Positions 13,459 through 26,980 of a DNA stretch of 64,000 nt are shown one piece after another. The DNA comes from Dermatophagoides farinae (Eukaryota; Arthropoda; Arachnida; Sarcoptiformes; Pyroglyphidae), in assembly GCF_024713945.1 (NCBI RefSeq), contig NC_134681.1:868001-932000 (forward strand), read 5' to 3'. Below the pieces are notes generated by a model that made no database searches, was not told the origin of the DNA, and saw nothing but the letters and a program-made list of their open reading frames with translations. The first letter of the stretch is position 1. Each line of letters begins with the position of its first letter. The position numbers and the translations under genes were made by a program.

Positions 13459-16400
13459 GTGACCAGATGTTTGTGATGCTAAATGATCAAAATGGCTAAA
13501 ACAATGTCGTGTTGTTGATTGTTGATTATTTGATTGTTGTTGTTGTTGTTGTTGTTGCTGATGATGATTATGATGATGATGATGATGGTGATGATTTTGT
13601 TGTATGTTTTTTGTTGTTTCTACTGATGCATCAATTAATGAATCTAATGGATCATTACGCAATTGACGCATAAATGTATTTACGGACGATGCTGCACCGA
13701 ATGGTAAACGATTACGTTTCGGTGGCTGATAATAACCACGTTGGCAACACCAATCACCATGTCGATCATTACGAAAAAACCATGTCTGTGAACAATTCAT
13801 ACAATGACAACATTGATTTCGATTTAATCCATTATTGCCTATTGTATTGTTAGTTATAGGTTCTATATCGGATAATTTTGTACCACTAAATATCGTATCC
13901 AATAAACGATCAGTACTATTAACACGATGGTGACCATTTAATGGTAATGATGTCATCGTTGTACGAGGTAATTTCGTTGATGATTGTAATTGTTGTGGTT
14001 GTTGTTGATGATGATGATGATGATGATCATGATGATTTAATGATTGTTGTTGATTCGAAATATTTGTACGAAAATATCTTGGTAAATTGAAACGCGTTGT
14101 TTTATTGCTATTATTTAATAAAGGATTATTTTGGCTTTTAGATAAATAACCAATTGGACCATCCGTATAATCGGCTGGATGTAATGGAAACCATGATGTC
14201 ATTTCTCTTGTACTACCCATTGATGGTTGCAATTGATGATGTTGATGAGAATGAGGATGATGTGATGCTGTCATTCGTAATCTTTGCTGTTGTTGCCATC
14301 TTAATGCAGCTTTTTCGGCATGTTTCCAATGACGATATTCATCACACATATCTTTAAATCGTACTGACATTGCGACAATAATCAAACAAATGACCGATAA
14401 TGCACAACAAGATCCAATCAATATATATGCCAATCTTTCTGTTGTCAAACGATATGATGAACCATTTGTTGACGTTGTCGTTGTTGTTGTTTGTCGTCGT
14501 CGTCGTTGTCGTTGTAATTCCAATATTCATTTTTGTCGATGTTAATATTGGCATTTCTGTTGTTGCTATTGATATATTTCTATTATTCGTAGCTAATTTA
14601 TTCAATTTTGTTGATTGTTTCTGTAAACTATTCTTATTATCATCATGATCATAATCATTATTATAGAATACATTTGTTGATCGATTATTCCAGCCAATAC
14701 TCGTATTGGATAATCGAGATTCATCGGAATTTAAATCAAAAAATATATTTACATCTGAATCAATATTATTAGACATTGTTGTTGTTGTTGTTGTTGTAGT
14801 TGTTGTGTTTGGCATAAATTCCCGATTATTATCATCATCAATTATTATTGCATCATTTGCTCCAAATGTAATTGTTTCTTCTGTTGTTGTTGTTGTTGTT
14901 GTTTTCGGTGCTATTATTGAATTTTGTTTGAATTTATTATTCATCGTACGATTATTATAGAATTTTGTTGGATTCGGTCTAATATTGTTAATTGTATGAT
15001 TTTTATATTTAATAATTGGCGTAAAATTTGGCCTTTCCGTTGTTGAAGTTTTCGTTTTTGTTGTTGTTGTTGTTGTATAATTTTTAATTCGTATCTTTAC
15101 TCCTGGTCTTGAACTCAATATTGATGGTTTTCTTGTTGTTGTTGTTGTGGTTGTAGTTGATCTCCGTAACGATATAAATCGATTTGGATTACTATAGGAA
15201 AAATCATCTTTGATTTTTGTTGTCATTATCGATGGATGTCTTGTTGGTGTAAATTTTTTTGAATTTTGATTCATTTTTTCTGTATTTCGAATCAATGTAG
15301 TGGATATTTTTGGTGTCCACAATGTTGTGGGTTTCACTGTTCCATTTGAATTTTGACCATTATTATGATGATAATAATAATGACTATTATGACGATTATG
15401 ATTACGATTATAATGACTAGGTTTTTCATATGGTGGATGTCCAATAATGATTGCTTGATTCTTAATTTTATCAACTGGATCATCATCATCATTAATATTA
15501 TTATTATTATTATTGGAACTTTTATTATTATGTTTCGATATTAATAATGGTCTAAATGGTAGATGATAAGGTGGCGCTAAAATCGGTTTTAAATGTGTTA
15601 AATTTGTTATCCATTCATCTAATTGATCTTCATGTTGTATAGATGAATCACTAACGGTAATAATATGTTGATTATCATCATGTTGTTTATTATTGCTAAT
15701 TTTATCATCATAATGATCTAATGGTCGATATAATAAATCACCACCATTACTAACTAGATTGAATGTATCACTAAATGATGATTTTGTTTGATTTAGTTGT
15801 GCTTTTTTTGCATCCAATTCTTTTTTAAGTAATGAAGCCAATTCTATTCAATGGCCAGTCATTTTTTTTCCATTGTTGACATCGATGATGATGTGATGAA
15901 ATGAAGAAAAAAAAGAGAGAAAAAAAGAAAGAAAAATTATTATTTTTTTTTTTGGCGACAAACTAAATTCATTCACATTCAATCAAATAAATGAAAAAAA
16001 AATCGAATCCAAATTCAATTGAATTGAATTCAAACAATCGAACCAAAAAAAAAAAAAAAAAAAAAAAGTTTATTTTATTTTCTCATTTTCTTCATCTACC
16101 ATCACCATCGAAATGATCAATCATCCATCGTGATTGAGTATACATTATTGATTTTATTGCCCATACAACCAGCATCATGTGTGTGTATGTGTATGTGTTG
16201 GAAACGTACCGAAAATTCCAAATCGAAAATGTACATGAAAACTAAAAATAATATAATATTACACTATTCCAAGGGCATCCAAATTGAAAAAAAAACTAGA
16301 CCAAATAATTTTTTTCTAACAATGAACATAGACATTGTTTTGTCTACAAAACAAAATGACGATGATGATGATGATGACAAGAGAAGAAAAAATATCACTA

Positions 16401-16949
16401 ATACCAATCAATAATAATATATATCATCAGGCAAACAAACAAACAAACAAACAAACAAAACGAACGAAAAAAACGAATGAACTAAAATACAATAGACAAT
16501 CAAAATGTTGAAAACTATAACATTTGCAAACATTGATTTTTCATTCTCGTATATTTACAATTCGTTATTCATTTTGACATGAATTTCATCATTGTCATCT
16601 TATTTTCATTATATATATATATAAATATTCTTTAATCTTTACTGTTTAGTGGACAATGGTGACAATGATTTATCATTTATTTATAAATATATGAAAAAAA
16701 ATTGTCATAAACACGCACGTCAATATCATCATCATATATATATGGAGAGAGAGAGAGAGAAAAGAAATGGAGAAAAAATGACCACTTTTTTTCAACTTCA
16801 CCAAATTCCATAAAATGTGTGATTATTCGAAATATGCTGCATGTAAAGAAAATCATAAAACAAGAAAATGGTGAAATGAAATCTAATAATAAAATGCTAA
16901 TGTTTGAACGAGAATAAAAACAGCGATAACAACAAAACTATTTCAATAT

Positions 16950-16983
<34 letters not shown>

Positions 16984-18729
16984 AAGGCAAAATCTTGCCA
17001 ATTTTATTCTTGATTCATTTTATCATTACCAAAAATGGCTGAATGAAAATTAAATCATCATCATCATCATCAACATAGTTATCAACATATATTTATCAAA
17101 TTTGATTCATTCAGTATTCATGATTTGTTTGTTCATGTGCATTGTGAATAATAATGACTATATATATGTATATTTCCAATTTGGTTTCAGGCACTTGTGG
17201 ACAAAATAATTTCATTTGCATACATAATATAACCTAATATGTGTGTTTGTTGTTTTATTTTCATTCAACAATGTTATGATAGAATGAAATGAATGAATTC
17301 AAAATAAACAAGATTTGCATATACATAAATAAAATGGAACAAAAAACGATTTTTCTACTTTCAACTTACCATCTTTTTGTTTTTGTTTAAATCTATTTAA
17401 TGTTGAATTTTTTCGATTTTCAGCTGTTTGTTTGAACATCATATGAATTCCTGGATTAATGAATTTCATTGTGGTCGCTACAGTTGTATGTTCGATTGTC
17501 GGTATTATTGAAGTAGTGGCTGTCATCATTATTTTTGTTGTTGGTGTTGTTACACTTGTGGTAGGCGGTGTGGTCATTGGTGTTGCTCCAGTCAAAACAA
17601 TTGGTTTATCACCAACATTGACAATCACCTGGAATAATGTTTTGTTCGGATGTTGTAATATGGATGATGGTGTCCATTTTTGATTTTTCATCATCATTGG
17701 TTTGGTGAATAATAATGGTAATAAAATTGTCGTTTTTGTTGCTGTCGGTACCGTTGTCGTATGCATTGGTGTTGTTGATGATAATAGAACATGTCGAATT
17801 GGATTGAAAATCATTGGTTTTGAAATCAATGGGAAATTATCACGATTTGTTGATATTTTTGGTGTTTGCGTTGTTGTTGTTGTTGTTGATATTGTTGTTG
17901 TTTTATTCGATTGTTTGTATTGAATTCGGTGTGGATGATTAGGAGATGTAGATGGTCTGGAAGGTAATTTTAACGCTTGTTTTATGGCCATCGTTTGTTG
18001 TGAATTTTGATCTTTTGAACCATAAAATATTTGATTCGGTAATTTTTGTTGTTCAAGATTAGCTTTAGCTTTGGCTGCTGCTGCCAAAATAATACGTCTA
18101 ATGAAAGCATCGTGTGTTTCACGACCATTACGAAATAGACGATCGATTAATGGATCGGTCGTTGTTTCATTATTTTTGTTGTTTGTTTTTAATGTCATAT
18201 ATGGCACCGGAAACAATGAATTCTGTTGAATTCTTGATGGCAATTTTGTTGAATTTATGATATTTTTATCTTTTAACATCACTAATGGCTTCGTTTTGTT
18301 CATTATCGTTTTTGTTGAGGTAATATTAAATGGTTTTTTCGTCGTAATATTTAATGGTGAAAACGATGATAATGATAATGATGAATATGATGGTGAAAAT
18401 GGCCAGGCTTGAATTTTATCCTGGATCACTGTTGTTGCTGTTGTTGTTTTGAAATTGGCACCAGAATTTGTTGTTTCAGCCAAAACGATGGACATTGTTG
18501 TTGATAACAATGACAAAATTAATATTAAAATCAAAATTGTGGATCGAAAAATTGTTGCTGAACAATAAAAAGATTTATTAAAAATGTCAAAAAATTTTTT
18601 AAATTGATAATACAATTTTGTTTTGAAGAAAATTTGATGATTGATATAACAACAACAACAACAACAACGATGATAATAATAAAAAGAATGGCAACAATGA
18701 TAATGACGATGATTGTCGATTAGCAACAT
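12346..18729 (-). CDS. Mucin-like Thr-rich membrane protein, frame broken twice
   Basis: The exons are 17370-18729, 12548-15843 and 12346-12485. The first junction joins QKQKD to ELASLLKKEL in phase, and the last exon ends QRNRNRL. The start at 18729 is uncertain; a hydrophobic segment (STILILILILSLLSTT) at residues about 65-80 looks like a signal peptide, and an acceptor-like site at 18558 suggests the true 5' exon may lie upstream. The ectodomain is rich in Thr, Asn and Pro, typical of O-glycosylated mucin-like proteins. One membrane segment (AYILIGSCCALSVICLIIVA) is followed by a basic, conserved-looking stretch (RFKDMCDEYRHWKHAEKAA) and a long Gln/His/Asn-rich cytoplasmic tail. The reading frame steps by one base near 14490 (AAA within an ACG/AAC array) and again at the seven-A run at 13176-13182. 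Removing one base at each place gives one continuous frame of about 1597 aa. Sequencing error, polymorphism and a real break are all possible. Family unknown. Confidence 0.65.
15844..17369 (-). other. Long intron of the mucin-like gene
   Basis: This intron of about 1.5 kb has a GTAAGT donor at 17369 and a TAG acceptor at 15844-15845. It holds an A run at 16045-16067, a CAAA array near 16430-16460, GAT arrays near 16370 and 16955-16983, and no credible exon. Confidence 0.65.
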
Positions 18730-21253
18730 ATCGTCGATAAGTGAAGAATAAGAATTTGATTATGATCAATGATGATGATAATAATGATGATGATGATGAT
18801 GACATTGACATGGACAATAAAAGATTGACAATTGATTTCATGATTTGTATGATAAACACTTCAATCATATCTATCGATATTTAATTTTGGGAATACAAAT
18901 TCAAAACACGTATATATTTATTAATGATATAAATGATTGTTGATAATCAATAATGATATTTAGAAGTAAACGTGAATAAAATGCATAAAAAGAATGTTTT
19001 TTTTCATATAGAATAAAATGAATCAACTGATAGATCGATTGAATCAACAATCAAGTCACAGAATGATGATTTCTTGATGATACAACAAACAGGAATACTT
19101 TTAACTCTGAACAAACCCTACTACATATATCAACTTCGATCAACTTGAACGAATCTTGTTTGTTGGTGTATTTTTTTTTTGTGAAAAAAATTTTTTTCGT
19201 TTGAAAAAAAATATTTGAATTATGAATTTCACAAGCGAAAACAAAAGCAGAAACAAACATCAGACAAAAAAAAATATCTAAGCAGATTCCATAAGATTTT
19301 CTATTGATTGAACATTTATTCATCAAGTTAAGACTTATAATAAATAACAAAAAACAACAACAACAACAACACTACTGGGTTACACTTTGATCATCATTCT
19401 CTCTCTCTTTTTTTTACCTGTGTTTCATTTCCATTCCATTACATTTCGTAACGTTTCGTTTCGTTTTAGTTTAGTTTCTTGATTTATTATTTTATTTCTT
19501 TGTATTTGCTTGCCTATAACAACAATAACAACAACAACAACGACAATGATAATAACATTATTCTATTTTGTTTGTTTCGTTCTGCATTTATTCATTACGG
19601 TTATTTTTTTTTTTTTTGTTTAACTGACATTTTACCTGACATCATCTATGTGGTACTACTTTCCTTACCTCTCTCTCTCTCTATCGTTCTGTTTCTCGCT
19701 CTCTTTCGATATTTATTTTTTTTTTCGTTTCTCATTCTCTTTGGTTCAATGGTGTGTGTGTGTGTGGTTACGCGTATCCGTCTGGTATTCACTTGTTGCG
19801 AAATAAACTTGTTGTAATAATGAGCAAAAAAAAAGAAAAAAGAAAAAGAATTGTTTTTTATCACCATCATTGATGATGATAATGATAATTTCATTGTAAA
19901 AAGAGAACAGAACCGAAAAGAGAGCGAGATATAAAGATAGAGATAGAGATAATAATAAATGTGTTATGTGTTACAGAAAGGTACCCATTTTCTATATAAA
20001 CTTTATTTAGAATTTCCAAATAATAAAAAAAAGCTAATTTGATTTAATTTAATGATTTGATTGTCGTTATTGTTTTCTATTTTTTTTTCATCCATTTTGA
20101 ATGTTTCATTGATGATCAATGGTAGCGGTAGTGACGCTAGTTGTCGTGGTTGTTGTTGTTCATTTTGTTTTTTTTTTTGTTTATCAGTATGTCACCTGAA
20201 TATAATTTTCTAATAATAATAATAATAATAATAAATATCCGTTAGTTGTTATTATTATTATTATTAAAGAATGTTTTTGTTGACAGGTTGGTTGTATTTA
20301 TATGAATGTTGTACCATATATATCTTTGTTATATGCATTTTTTTCTTTCTTTTGTCACTTGATTACCTGTCTATTCACTAGCACTACACACCAAAAAAAA
20401 TGTTCGTGTGATGGAAAATCAAATTATTATATTCAAATTTAATTTTTTTTTCTTTTTTCTCCTTTCTTCTTCTTCCTTTTTTCCTCAAAATTATGTTCAT
20501 TCATCTATCCGGTATATGATTCGTGAAACAAAAAAAAAAAAAAAAAAAGAAATTCGAATCGAGTGTTGAATTGAATCTTTTTCTTTGTTTGAGCTAATAA
20601 TAATAATGTATATTCAAAAAAAAAAATCATCGGTGGATAAGATCAAAAGAAGAAGAAGAAGAAGAAGAAGAAGAAGGGAAAAAAGTATGTTTTCCATGTC
20701 AAAAGTTAAATTTTAATTTTTTTTCCATTTTCACACCATATCACACTCACACACACACAAAAGCATTGATAAGTTCAAACAGCCACAATTGAATCATAAT
20801 CGACGTTACAAAACCGAAAACAATCATTCCGTTCGTTGATATTCAGATCTATGGTAGAAGAAATCCATTTATCAATCTTGATATTATAAAGCATTGGAAA
20901 AGAACAAATGATTCTGTTTTTTTTTTGGTTTAAATTAACATCACTTCAGAATTTAAAGTGTAGAATAAACAATTACATCTCTATCAACAGTTCAGAATAA
21001 ATTCAGAAAAAAAACGAATAAATTGTTTGTCTAATTCTTCTGAAATTCAGTTGAGCAGATTAACAGATTTTTTTCTAAATTCAAATAAATCATCGACATA
21101 AACAAAATATGCACACACAAAAAAAACTGGATCAAAGATTTGTGTATCTAACACAAATGATTGAATTTATGCCAAACAAAAATGTTGTTCGATGTTGTTG
21201 TTGTTGTTGTTGTTGTTGACTTGAATAAACTTAATCAAATCAAAATCAACAAC

Positions 21254-21287
<34 letters not shown>

Positions 21288-24200
21288 AAACAGACATAAC
21301 ACATCTGTGTGGCGAAATATAAATAAATAAATAGATATATGTATATACAGATTATATAATGTTGTTACAAAATAAAACATGTGATGAAAACGAAACATTT
21401 GAATTCAGCTTGAAATGGAAGGAAAAAAAATTGGCCACAAATATATAAATATAAATACTATGATCGGATTTTGTGCATTTTTTTTTGTTTGTTTGTTTGT
21501 TTTCAATGATAAAAATTCAATTTCCAATGGCTTTTTCGTTTATATTTTTGTTTACATTTTGTTTCATTTTGAATAATGTGGCTAATAATATAAATGAACG
21601 AGTCCAATATAAATTGAATATATAAACATGGATAGAATATCTATGTATCATCATCATCATTATAAATTAATACAAGAAAATTTTACAATTAGCAATACCC
21701 TAATTTTGTTGTTGTTGTTGTTGTTCACCCACAATTTATTCATTGAAATTGACACATTTTTTTTCTTCGATTCATGATAAAAATTATGATAAACTGCATG
21801 TAAAAAAAAATACGGCAACAACAACAACAACAACAACAATGAATGAAATGATCCAATTTCGATATAACTGCAATGAATGAACATACAATACAGATACATA
21901 CAATGATAATTGTTCCGTTACAGTTTCCTATTTCTTCTTCTTAACCATCTTCATCATCATCATCATCATCATCAATGATCATAATTCAAATGACAATGGC
22001 AAACATAGACGACGACGATGATGATGATGATGACAAATGAATTCTCGGTCGTTTTGTTTTTTCATCTGTCTCTCAATGTATCGCTCTCGTTAAAAGAAAG
22101 TACCTATAGGTCATAGAATGTTTTTTTTTTCTTCAAATTTTTTTTTTGCCATCTCCATACAATCTATATTATCTATTCATTCATTCTATTTATTATCAGT
22201 TGTAGTAGCAGCAGCAGCAACAACAACAACAACAACAGGGGCAGAAGCATTATTTTAATCTTGGTTGAACAATGACAATGATATCGAATAATTCACAATG
22301 CAATTAACCGAAACAAATTGAACAACAAGAACAAAACGAAACAAACAAACAAACAAACAGAAAAAAAAATACAGCCGGCAACAGAAACAGACAGAAAAAA
22401 AACATCGTATGATGACAATCGACAATGATCATCATCATAATAATAAAAATGGTATGGTATTTTATCATTATTATCAGTCAATTTAGTTATTCATCAAAAA
22501 GAAAAGAGATATAGGGTGGTGGATAAAAAAAAACACAATTTCAATATTAATTCATTGTGTGAATTTCATTTTGATATGACAAAAAATTCTGCTATAAAAT
22601 ATACACGTGATTGTATGTAAATCACCATATACAACTAACTGATTAACATCCATTTATATTTTGTATTAGAAAAAAATATATATATATGGATCATGTTTTT
22701 AATAATAATAATTGAATTAAGACACACAATGATGATTTATTACAATGTTAGTCATGTATAGCAACAGTATACTATACTATTTATCAATCGTTGAGCATGG
22801 ACGATTTTTCACCTTTTAGTTGATTTCCGTATGTATGTGCTTGTGTGTGTGTGTGTGTGTGTATGTCAACAGTTAACCCTCTCGTTTTTTTAGGTTGTCG
22901 AACCACTCAAAGATATTCACCCCATATGTTTGTGTGTGTGTGGTTTGAAATTTTTTTTATTTCATTTTCGTACAAACAAAAAAAAATTGCCATCACACAC
23001 CAAAATGAGAACTGATTGGAGCGAATAAGTGACAGGAACAATTCAGTTAGAAGAACAAAAAAAAAATAGTTAATAAATTATTGTGTTGATTTTTTTTTCT
23101 CGTCTTCTTTGTTTTATTGTTCCATATATCCGTATGGATACACCAAAAAAAAAAAAAAAAAAAAAAAAAATGGATAAAATCATAACATGTTTGAACAAAC
23201 CACACACACACACACACACTGATAGACAATGAGAAAAATAATCATGAAGAAAATAAGTTTTAACCTGTGAATTGGTAACAAAATTAAATTGAATCGTAAT
23301 AATAATAATAATTATTAATTGTGGTGATTTTATCATCATCGATTAACGTTGATCGTTATCATCATCATATTTTATCAGATTTCTATCAATCTAACACTGT
23401 GTTTGAGGTGTTAAAAATAAATCAATATGAACAAAAAAAAAATAAACAAAATTTCTGGATCAGATAACCAAATAGAAATGAAAATATAACGCACACACAC
23501 ACAGAGAGAGAGAAATTCTAGTCCAAGATAATGATTGTGAATTTGTTATGGCCAAACATTTCATATGATTTTTTTTTCATTCATCATATCATCATCATCA
23601 TCATCATCATTGAAAATGGGCAAATCATAATAATTCACTACATATATTAAATAAAAAGAGGTTCAAAACGTTTCGGTTATGGTCCATTATATTTAATAAT
23701 GGATTTATGATCAAACTAACCATTGTTGTTATGGTTTTTTATGATTTTTTATTCAAAAACAAAAAAAAAACGAAAAAAATAATAACTACCATAGTCATTG
23801 ATTCTTGAATTATCTATATAATTGATTATGAAATGAAATGAATTAAAAAAAAATTATGGTCATCATAATTCATTATTATCATTATGATCAATAAATGGCC
23901 CAATTAATTGATTGATTGATTTTTTTTTCTAATGAAAATTATAATCAATATATATATATATGCATATGAAAATTGTTTTCTTTTTCATTGATTTCTATGT
24001 TCATATATACACTAATTCAGTAGATTCAACAAATTAAATTTTTATTATTATTTATTCGTTAGTTTCAAATAATTCGTTGACACTTATTGTTCCTATTGTA
24101 ATAATGATTATTATGTTGAATGAATGAATATATAAATTGTATATGTCTAATCAATAATTGAAAATAGACAATTTGAATATTAGATGAATATGTGTGAAAT

Positions 24201-26980
24201 TTTGATTAAAATCCATAATCATTCTGATCATGAATGAAAATCTTTTCTTTTCTTTTTTTTTTTTTAGTTGTCGAATGATGGTACGAAATTCATTCATTCG
24301 ATGAAAAAAAAAGAATGATGATGTGACAATATAAAATCAAATCAAGAAGATGATAGAGAAAACAAAACAAAACAAAAAAAAAATGACGACAGGAACAATA
24401 ACAATAAAATGAACGAGATGAAGGCATGAAAAAGGTCGACAATACCAGGCATCCACTGTAACCTGGGAAAGAATTGATTTTAAATTTAGGAGGCAACAAA
24501 AATCAATCAACATTATGAGATTTAATCACAAACAATTGTCAGACATACACACACCACACACACACACACACACACGGTGATCATCATCATTGAAAAATCT
24601 ACAAAACAAAAAGAAATCACCGATGAAATTCGGCTATCCGTTCCATCAAATTCAATATTCAGTATTGTAGGTCAGAGACATTGTGAACAATTCTTTTACG
24701 TGCATGTGTGTGTGTGTGTTGTTGGTAATCGATTGGAATTGTAGACGAATTATTTTGTTACATTGTGATGATGATGAGATTTTTCAACAACAATTGTCTA
24801 TCAATCTTTTAATGCATGTGTGTACATGTGTGTGTGGGTGTGTATTGATATTTATTGGTTTGATTGAATCATTCGATGTAGACAGAAAGACAGAAAGAAA
24901 GAAAGAAAAGAAAAAATCAAGTCAAATGTCGCTAAATAAAATTGAATTTTCATCTATTCGCACTGTTCAAAAGTCGATTTTTTTTAATACGAATACGGTA
25001 CAATAAAATAACAATCTCAATCTTTAAATTTACGTTACGCATTATTACGTTTTTTTTTGTTTTTGTTTTTGTTTTCGTCTTTGCTATTTTTTTCAGGTGC
25101 ATGAAACAAAACAAAAACAAAAAAAAAATAATCGAATTCCAATGGATATATTATCACATTTGATTGTGTGTGTGTGTGTGTGTGTGTAATACATTATTAT
25201 TCTTGAATTTCAATTTGAAATTCCATTATTGAATTAAAATTCAATGGTTTTTTCTCGTTTGTTATTGTTGTTGTTGTTGTTGTTGATTTATTATTATTGA
25301 TTATCTGTTGAAAATTAATTCATTTCATAGAAACAAACAACAACAATTCTTTTGGTTTTTTTATATATATATGAAAAACAATAAAACTGAATGAATTTAA
25401 TTAAGTTTTTTTTTTGTTTTGTTTTGTTTTCCTTTGTGTTTAACATTATTGTTACCATTCGTATAAAATTGATCAAATGAAAATCTTAGCTTATTGCCAA
25501 TTAAAATTGTGAAAACAAAATCAATGAGAAAACAGAAACAATACATTAGAAAAAAAACCTCATCTCAGGAACATGTGTGCACATTTTACCTTTTGATTGG
25601 CCAGTTTCACCATCATCATCATCATCATTAGAATATTTTGTTTAGATTTAAATTTTTTGTTTCTTTGTTTTTTAAAAACATTTTTTTTTCATTTTTATTA
25701 TCATTCCAATGACAAAATATTCGTGATCAATTTATTCAAATGATTTATGTATGATGAATAATGTATGAATCATTCATTGATTGATTGATTGATCGATCGA
25801 TTCATTGATCAATGAACAGTGTCATCATCATCGTAATTTTTGGTTGATTGCACACGGCAATCATCATCATCACCGCCTACAACCGCCATGCACCCAATTG
25901 ACAAGCACCTTTATACTATTGTTATATTTTCTGGTCCATGAGATACAATAACAACAACAACAACAACAACAACACCAACAACATCAGACAATTAATGTCG
26001 ACTTTCCAGATTTTTTTATCCACATTTGAATTTATTTATTTTGATCAAAAGAACAAGAACAGAAAAAAATTGATAAAAGACGAGTGAACAAAAAAAAAAT
26101 TACCGATGTCACCTGTTGGCTTGATGAAACATCATCATAGAAAAAAAACAATCGATTGATCGACTTATCACACACACACACACACACACACGACAAAACA
26201 ATCAATGTGTGCAGCAACAAAAAAAAAATTATATCGTTTTTAAAGCGAAAGTTTTTTTCCCCATCTTATTCGTGTGGCAATAAATGCATTGTGGCCATAA
26301 TGATAAAAGCATCCAAAAAATGACGAAGAAAATTGAATAATCAAAATTTCAAATTGAAAATAAAAAATCTAAAATTAAATTCCATTTATGCTTAAATTTT
26401 GGAACATGACTTGATTTACAATTATAATAATAAAAAAAATGATGATGATGATGATAGAATGAAATGTGAAACAAAAACAAAAAATTGATGACAAAAATTG
26501 ATGGGCATCACATTGTTTTTCCATCATCATTGTGAAATGCCAGCAGCAACAAAACAAAACAAAAATCGAATTTTAAAAAATACCAATTTTCATTGAAAAC
26601 AGCAGGAAAAAATAAACGTGAATAAATTCAAATTCAAATTCCAACAAAACATGGACATAAATATTTTATTATTTCATCATTCATTTCAAGAAAAATAATC
26701 TCTCTGTTCATCAAAAAAAAAAAAAATGGTAGTGGCAAGAAAAAAAAATGAAACGAAAAAAAATTCATGAAAAATAATAAAATGATAATAATAATAATAA
26801 TAATAAGTAGATACACAATTCATACAGAATGATTTGGTGGTTTTGTGTGTGTGTGGGTGTGTGAGTGAAAGAAAAATTAATCCGTCTTTTTTAAGAAAAA
26901 AAATATCAATAAGTAAAAAAAGTGTGAGTGTGGGTGTGTGATGATGTTTTTTTTTTTTTTGATTGATTGAAAAATGACCG
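18730..26980. other. Gene-poor interval of about 8.2 kb
   Basis: No gene is supported. The interval holds A runs (about 20531-20548 and 21255-21285), an AAG array (about 20648-20676), TG and CA tracts (about 22845-22862, 23202-23219, 24551-24574, 25166-25187, 26171-26192) and many ATC/GAT arrays. Regulatory DNA, and possibly 5' exons of the mucin-like gene, would lie at its left end; the 3' untranslated region of afadin is at its right end. A possible minus-strand polyadenylation signal for afadin (TTTATT on the plus strand) is at 26665-26670. Two small unique islands with splice-like edges are described under findings. Confidence 0.6.
21255..21285. repeat. Poly(A)/poly(T) run
   Basis: About 31 consecutive A residues on the plus strand. 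No element body or target-site duplication was seen beside it, so it is called as simple sequence and not as a retroposon tail. Confidence 0.9.

Noticed and set aside
14523-15841. The two halves of the mucin-like locus as separate genes
   Set aside because: The second frame has an in-frame stop just upstream and no good ATG near its start, while the first frame runs off into another reading of the membrane segment. One gene with a frame step fits better.
21255-21285. Long poly(A) as a possible LINE or SINE tail
   Set aside because: No element body, internal promoter boxes or flanking target-site duplication were seen beside it.
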